Assembly: GCA_016713535.1 (NCBI GenBank)
Contig: JADJOY010000018.1
Location: 1 to 64,000 of the forward strand
DNA from: JADJOY01 sp016713535 [NCBI: Deltaproteobacteria bacterium]
GTDB lineage: Bacteria > JADJOY01
Reading direction: 5' to 3'
DNA: 64,000 bases
Part shown: piece by piece, positions 62,991 to 64,000 of the stretch
How the letters are laid out: each line of letters opens with the position of its first letter
Position numbering within the stretch: the first letter of the stretch is position 1
The notes under the pieces: model-generated
What the model saw: the letters and a program-made list of their open reading frames with translations, nothing else
The model's database searches: none
What the model was told of the DNA's origin: nothing
Program-made: the position numbers and the translations under genes

Positions 62991-63438
62991 TCCTGGTCTG
63001 GAGGGCCCGCCTCCGGCGGGCCGGGGCGTCGCGCATCGCCGATCGCGTGGATCGCGATCGCTCGCTACGGCGGGCGGGCTCGCGCCCGCCCCTACACACC
63101 CACGTGGTCTCCGATCTCCGGGAGGGGCACGCGCCGCGTGCCCGGCGATACGACGAATCCAACGCGCCGCCGAGGGCATGGATCGCTGGACGATCGATCC
63201 TGGTCTGGAGGGCCCGCCTCCGGCGGGCCGGGGCGTCGCGCATCGCCGATCGCGTGGATCGCGATCGCTCGCTACGGCGGGCGGGCTCGCGCCCGCCCCT
63301 ACACACCCACGTGGTCTCCGATCTCCGGGAGGGGCACGCGCCGCGTGCCCGGCGATACGACGAATCCAACGCGCCGCCGAGGGCATGGATCGCTGGACGA
63401 TCGATCCTGGTCTGGAGGGCCCGCCTCCGGCGGGCCGC
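62991..63438. repeat. Perfect 207-bp tandem duplication of a hairpin mosaic, plus a partial third copy
   Basis: Copies begin at 62991 and 63198 and appear identical over 207 bp. A third starts at 63405 and stops after about 33 bp. Each holds, in order, TGGAGGGCCCGCCTCCGGCG, ATCGCGTGGATCGCGATCGC, TACGGCGGGCGGGCTCGCGC with CCGCCCCTAC, and GGGCACGCGCCGCGTGCCC, i.e. several of the window's hairpin types fused. No gene lies between 62970 and 63451. Confidence 0.96.
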
Positions 63439-63451
63439 GTCGGCGCCGCCG

Positions 63452-63838
63452 TCACCAGATGCGTCGCACCGCGAAACGCTCGAACACTTCGTCCGCGCTC
63501 ACGAGCGGTAGCCCCTCGAGCTGGGCCTGGGCGGCGAGCATGCGGTCGAACGGATCAGGGTGTGGGTCGGCGAAATCGCCCGCGAGCTGCGCGTGGCGGG
63601 GCTCGATCGCGAGCCCGGTCATGCCCTGCGCCGCGATGCACGCGGGGACGTCGCGCGCCACCTCGACGGCACCGGGGAGCTTCCCGAGCCGGGCCTTCGT
63701 CGTGATCTCCCACACGCTCGCCGCGCTCACCAGCACCTCGTTTGCGGCGTCGGCGATCAGTCCACGCACCGTCCGAGGGATCCGCCGGTCGCCATCCAGC
63801 CACCACAACAGCACGTGAGTGTCGATCAGGAGGCGCAC
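63452..63838 (-). CDS. vapC: PIN-domain ribonuclease toxin (VapC family)
   Basis: 128 residues. PIN-domain acidic residues: Asp in LLIDTHVLLWWLDGD at the start, Glu in SAASVWEITTKARLGK, and Asp in DPHPDPFDRMLAAQAQ, with SAD in LVSADEVF near the end. These bind the metal of the RNase active site. This subgroup (IDTHVLLW ... DPFDR) is the type II VapC kind paired with Phd/VapB antitoxins. The start is GTG 63838, two bases after the antitoxin stop, the usual antitoxin-first order. Confidence 0.9.
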   Translation of the reverse strand: MRLLIDTHVLLWWLDGDRRIPRTVRGLIADAANEVLVSAASVWEITTKARLGKLPGAVEVARDVPACIAAQGMTGLAIEPRHAQLAGDFADPHPDPFDRMLAAQAQLEGLPLVSADEVFERFAVRRIW

Positions 63839-63840
63839 CG

Positions 63841-63999
63841 TCAGCGCTCCCAGGCGGCGAGCTCTTCGTCGGGAAGTGGCTCGAAGAACGCCTCCGAGGC
63901 CGACGCCTTGCCCCGCATCGCACCGAACTTGCGCTCGGGTGGCTTGGCGTCGATCGGCACCAGCCGGACGACCGGTGTCTTGCCGCGAGCGATCACGAC
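63841..63999 (-). CDS. Phd/YefM-type antitoxin, C-terminal part
   Basis: The gene runs off the right edge. The visible 52 residues read VVIARGKTPVVRLVPIDAKP, then RKFGAMRGKASASEAFFEPL and PDEELAAWER. This is the standard end of Phd/YefM-like antitoxins: the DNA-binding domain's last strand plus the helix that blocks the VapC active site. It neutralises the adjacent toxin and represses the operon. Confidence 0.85.
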   Translation of the reverse strand, partial: VVIARGKTPVVRLVPIDAKPPERKFGAMRGKASASEAFFEPLPDEELAAWER

Positions 64000-64000
64000 T

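Overview
The window reads as chromosomal DNA from a very GC-rich (by eye about 70%) bacterium, most likely a deltaproteobacterial-type lineage such as Myxococcota or Binatota, probably an environmental or metagenome-assembled genome. This placement is inferred from gene content only: many acyl-CoA dehydrogenases, lipoprotein hydrolases, DUF3604 and DUF4124 proteins, a vanadium haloperoxidase and a sulfotransferase. There is no rRNA or ribosomal protein gene to confirm it.

Layout. 1-0.8 kb: the end of a tyrosine recombinase abuts the 3' end of a complete tmRNA gene, so a genomic island probably begins here and extends leftward out of the window. 1-12 kb: an Hsp70-like protein, a sulfotransferase, an acyl-CoA-binding protein, a lipocalin, two tandem acyl-CoA dehydrogenases, an SDR/acyltransferase pair, and a radical SAM protein next to a stand-alone MshEN protein. 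12-20 kb: gamma-glutamyltransferase overlapping a DUF3604 lipoprotein, a PaaX-like repressor overlapping a double thioredoxin-fold protein, a secreted SGNH hydrolase and a glycine-oxidase-like flavoprotein. 20-28 kb: a PilZ membrane protein, a 1.7-kb array of 108-bp repeats, uvrA, a CPXCG protein and a PIG-L deacetylase. 28-41 kb: a lipoprotein lipase, transglutaminase and amidase, a zinc-ribbon protein, an SDR/aminotransferase/methyltransferase run, a molybdopterin oxidoreductase and an AidB/ACAD11-type dehydrogenase. 41-47 kb: envelope-type membrane proteins and an SGNH protein, ending in a second repeat array. 47-62 kb: CocE-type hydrolase, hypothetical proteins, a DUF4034 protein, a lipoprotein and a large FG-GAP/CSLREA/beta-helix surface protein, a zinc alcohol dehydrogenase, a DUF4124 protein, and a haloperoxidase overlapping a carbon-nitrogen hydrolase. 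62-64 kb: a perfect 207-bp tandem duplication and a VapBC-type toxin-antitoxin pair cut by the window edge.

Two window-wide patterns matter most. First, intergenic spaces are filled with GC-rich hairpins whose stems differ in sequence while their loops keep a CTTCG/CTCG/CTCC core. They occur singly, in pairs, and as three tandem arrays, and they sometimes run into the ends of genes. Second, at least nine genes are split by apparent one-base insertions or deletions, some compensated within the same gene. Consensus errors explain this more simply than mass pseudogenisation, so those genes are annotated here across the break.

Many neighbours share 4-base stop/start overlaps (ATGA or GTGA), which marks the operons 8029-10151, 16466-18024, 27173-28266, 33532-36445, 43010-46251, 49434-51124 and 59873-62397. 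Fatty-acyl metabolism (three acyl-CoA dehydrogenases, ACBP, SDRs) and secreted or lipid-anchored hydrolases are the dominant themes.
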